Source: Misgurnus anguillicaudatus (taxonomy: Eukaryota; Chordata; Actinopteri; Cypriniformes; Cobitidae). Taken from it: a DNA stretch of 64,000 nucleotides. The stretch's first letter is position 1. Each line of letters opens with the position of its first letter. A program made the position numbers and the translations under genes. The notes under the pieces are model-generated. The model worked only from the letters and a program-made list of their open reading frames with translations, was not told the origin of the DNA and searched no databases. The DNA lies in the NCBI RefSeq assembly GCF_027580225.2, contig NC_073361.2, forward strand, positions 24,694,001 through 24,758,000. The letters run 5' to 3'. This document shows, piece after piece, positions 50,401 through 53,400 of this stretch.

Positions 50401-53400
50401 AAACTACTTTAAAAGGACTTTGTTGTTATTTATTCTTAGCGGAAGTTGAAACCGTCTATATAGCTCCAATTGAGTAAACCTATCAGATTGTTCGACCTCT
50501 TCACTCACTTTCGTACAAACAAGATCCTTTTAATTCCTGTAAAAGTACGGAGATGTCTCTTGTAGCAATGATGATTGTCCTCTGTTGGTGTTTTGTTTTT
50601 CTGCCTCCGCCTGCTTCCTGTGATCAAGCTCCTGATTGGTTAACGCGGCGCGAAAAGCCGCCAAAGTTCAGATTTTTCAACTCGCGCAGATCACGCGGCA
50701 ACACACAATTTGCGTGTTCCTCGCCATCCGCGCCACGCCGTTTGCACTTACAGCGCCGCAGTATGCCTATTCGCATCTTTGCATTGACTTAACATGTAAA
50801 TCACTCGCGCTTGCCACCTCTTCCGCATCTGGTGTGAACGCATCATAAGACAATATTTTGTCGAGATACAACTATTGAAATCTGTAATCTGAGGGTCCAA
50901 AAAAATCAAAATATTGAAAAAAAAACGCCTCTAAAGTTGTCCAAGTCTGTTGCAGCACACATTACTAATGATAAAACATTTTTGATTTTTATGGTAGAAA
51001 ATGTACAAAATATCTTCATGGAACCACAATACATCACCTGCAGATACACTCAGTGAGAGCAAAAAAAGACAGAAGAGGAGGAAAAAGAAACTAGGTCAAA
51101 GACAAAAGGCTTCCAGCGGTAAAAGAGCTGTACAACGCCTTTATCACCACACAAAAGGGATTTTAGGAATGCTTCAAGAGTTGAAAAATGTGTTAATTGC
51201 ACAGTCCTAGACATTAGTCTGTCGCTTTTTTTTCAATAAAAAGGAATATGCAAATAGCAGCACCTTGCACCATTGCATTTACAGTGAGGTTGAAGGGTGG
51301 GATCACACTTCACTTTTAGAAGCTCCGGGAGTCCCGAAACGAGAGGAAGTGTTTCATCAGCTTGCCGAGCTGCGCTAAAGCAGGTGCAAGGGGGTGGGAT
51401 CAGTCTGCGGCACCTCGAGCGACAACAGGGGAGGTTAGGGAGCAAACACGGCCTTTTTCAGGAAGCTCCTGATTACCACATGCTTCAGACAGGCGGCTTG
51501 CTTCCTCCTCACCCCTCTAAACCCCGTGCAAGCTTGTTCCGCTTAATGTACCGTGTGTGTCGCACATGGGGCAGTTTAAGATCGAAGGCGTAGGGGGCTT
51601 GTACCTGCACACAGATGCTCGGTAGGCCTCGAGCATTTATAACATGGTGGGGGATATGTGTTGGGTGGCTGATGAACAGGTGGGGTCTCTCTTGAGACCC
51701 CCAGTCTCATTAAAAGCAGCAGAGAGGAAACAACGCACATGTACCCCCAAACCCCCCACCAGACGGAGCTGAAAAGGAAAGATTTACCCCCCGCTGCTCC
51801 GTAGGGAGACGCAACAGACCGGATTAAAGCGGACATGAATGAACCCAGCAGTCTTCCTATTATGTAATAGACCCCCAGGTCTGCTCTCGCCCCAACCCCG
51901 GCCTCGGGCCCCGGCGCTTTGACTGATTCCGGGGCAGCTGAGCATGCTGAAGCTCTTAAAGATGCACTCGTGTCCATTATTGATCTGTAATGTTAACTGT
52001 GTATAAAATCAATATTCAAAGCTAAATACCCTGGCATGCGATCATTTCTCGCAGCTGCTACAGGAGTATTGCCAGCTTTGTTAAAGATCTGATGGCATGT
52101 TTTTTTTAGGATAATTTGATCTGATCATAAGCACTGTATGTGTTGGCACGTATCTGGGTAATGCTGTTGGTCCGGGCTTTAACTACATCTTCTAACTTGC
52201 CTATATGCTATTTACTAAATTTTCAAGTGTACTAAGCTACAGGATGTATTGTGCTCATTTGTGCCGCACAAAAGTTATGGTCCGATACCCAGGGAACCCA
52301 CATACTGATAAAAAATTACAGATTGAATGCCTTGTAAATCATCTCAGATATCTCCAAATGCTTAAATGTAAATGAAATATGAGGTACATTGTTTGTCCAT
52401 GTCTTTTATAACACTGTTATGGTGCGTTCACACCAGACGCGGTAGAGGCGGCAAAATCACACTAATCGTGTGTAGTTGGACGCTTGAACATTTTGAGTTT
52501 ACACGCTTCTTTCGCGCGTGAAATTCTAGTCATTCTAGACATTCACGTGGAAATTCGCATCATGGGAGGGGCTTCTGCAACTCTGCTGACACTGGATTTC
52601 CACCGACTGCAGAACGGCTGCAGATCCGCTGCGGAACGGCGACGCAGGCAATCAGTTTCCATTCAAGTCAATGTACTTCCACTGACTGCGTTCCGAATCC
52701 GTCACAGCTCCGGCCATCCGCAGCCTTCCGGAACAAATACGCAGAGCTTCTATTTTTGACGGATGCCGGACAGTTCCGCAGGGTGGAGCCATGACTATAT
52801 CGCGTGATCATACCTGAATTCGCGAGATCTCGTGTCATGATATGGGCTGGTCCAGCAAAACGTCATAATTTAACGTCATAATGGGCGGAGACAGAACTAG
52901 ATGTTGCGCGATCATCACGTGAATTTGCGAAACCTCATGGGTCCTCGTCACTTCAGCACGCAGTCGCTCTGCAACAAATTCGGAACTGGTGGGTATTGGC
53001 GGAGTGCGGAGCCGTGAAGTCGTTCTGCAGCTGCTCCGCAGTTGGTGGAAATCCAGCTTGAGACTCCGCTCGCTTCCTGTAATCACGTCACTACCACAGC
53101 ATGGTCCTGATTGGTTATTTCATTTCCTGTGGCAACGCTAAATTCGCTCTGAATGCGCCATCCACGCCTACCGCGCCGCATAATGCTTAATCACGTCTTT
53201 GCATTGACTTAACATGTGAACCATCCGCGCTTGCTGCCTCTACCGTGTCTGGTGTGAACCCTCCATTACACCCTCTGTAACGTTTTCTTATTCATTTTTT
53301 TGATTAACTCTTTTCTATGCATATATTTCTTTTATTACATTTCCATGCACTTTACTATTGGACAGATTTATAGTAAAACACTTTTTTTTAATCCACCTGG

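Noticed and set aside
50553..50792. 79-codon frame with a signal-peptide-like start ([20 protein letters not shown])
   Set aside because: It sits inside transposon H copy 3. The same DNA in the other copies (32931, 52420) does not keep this frame.
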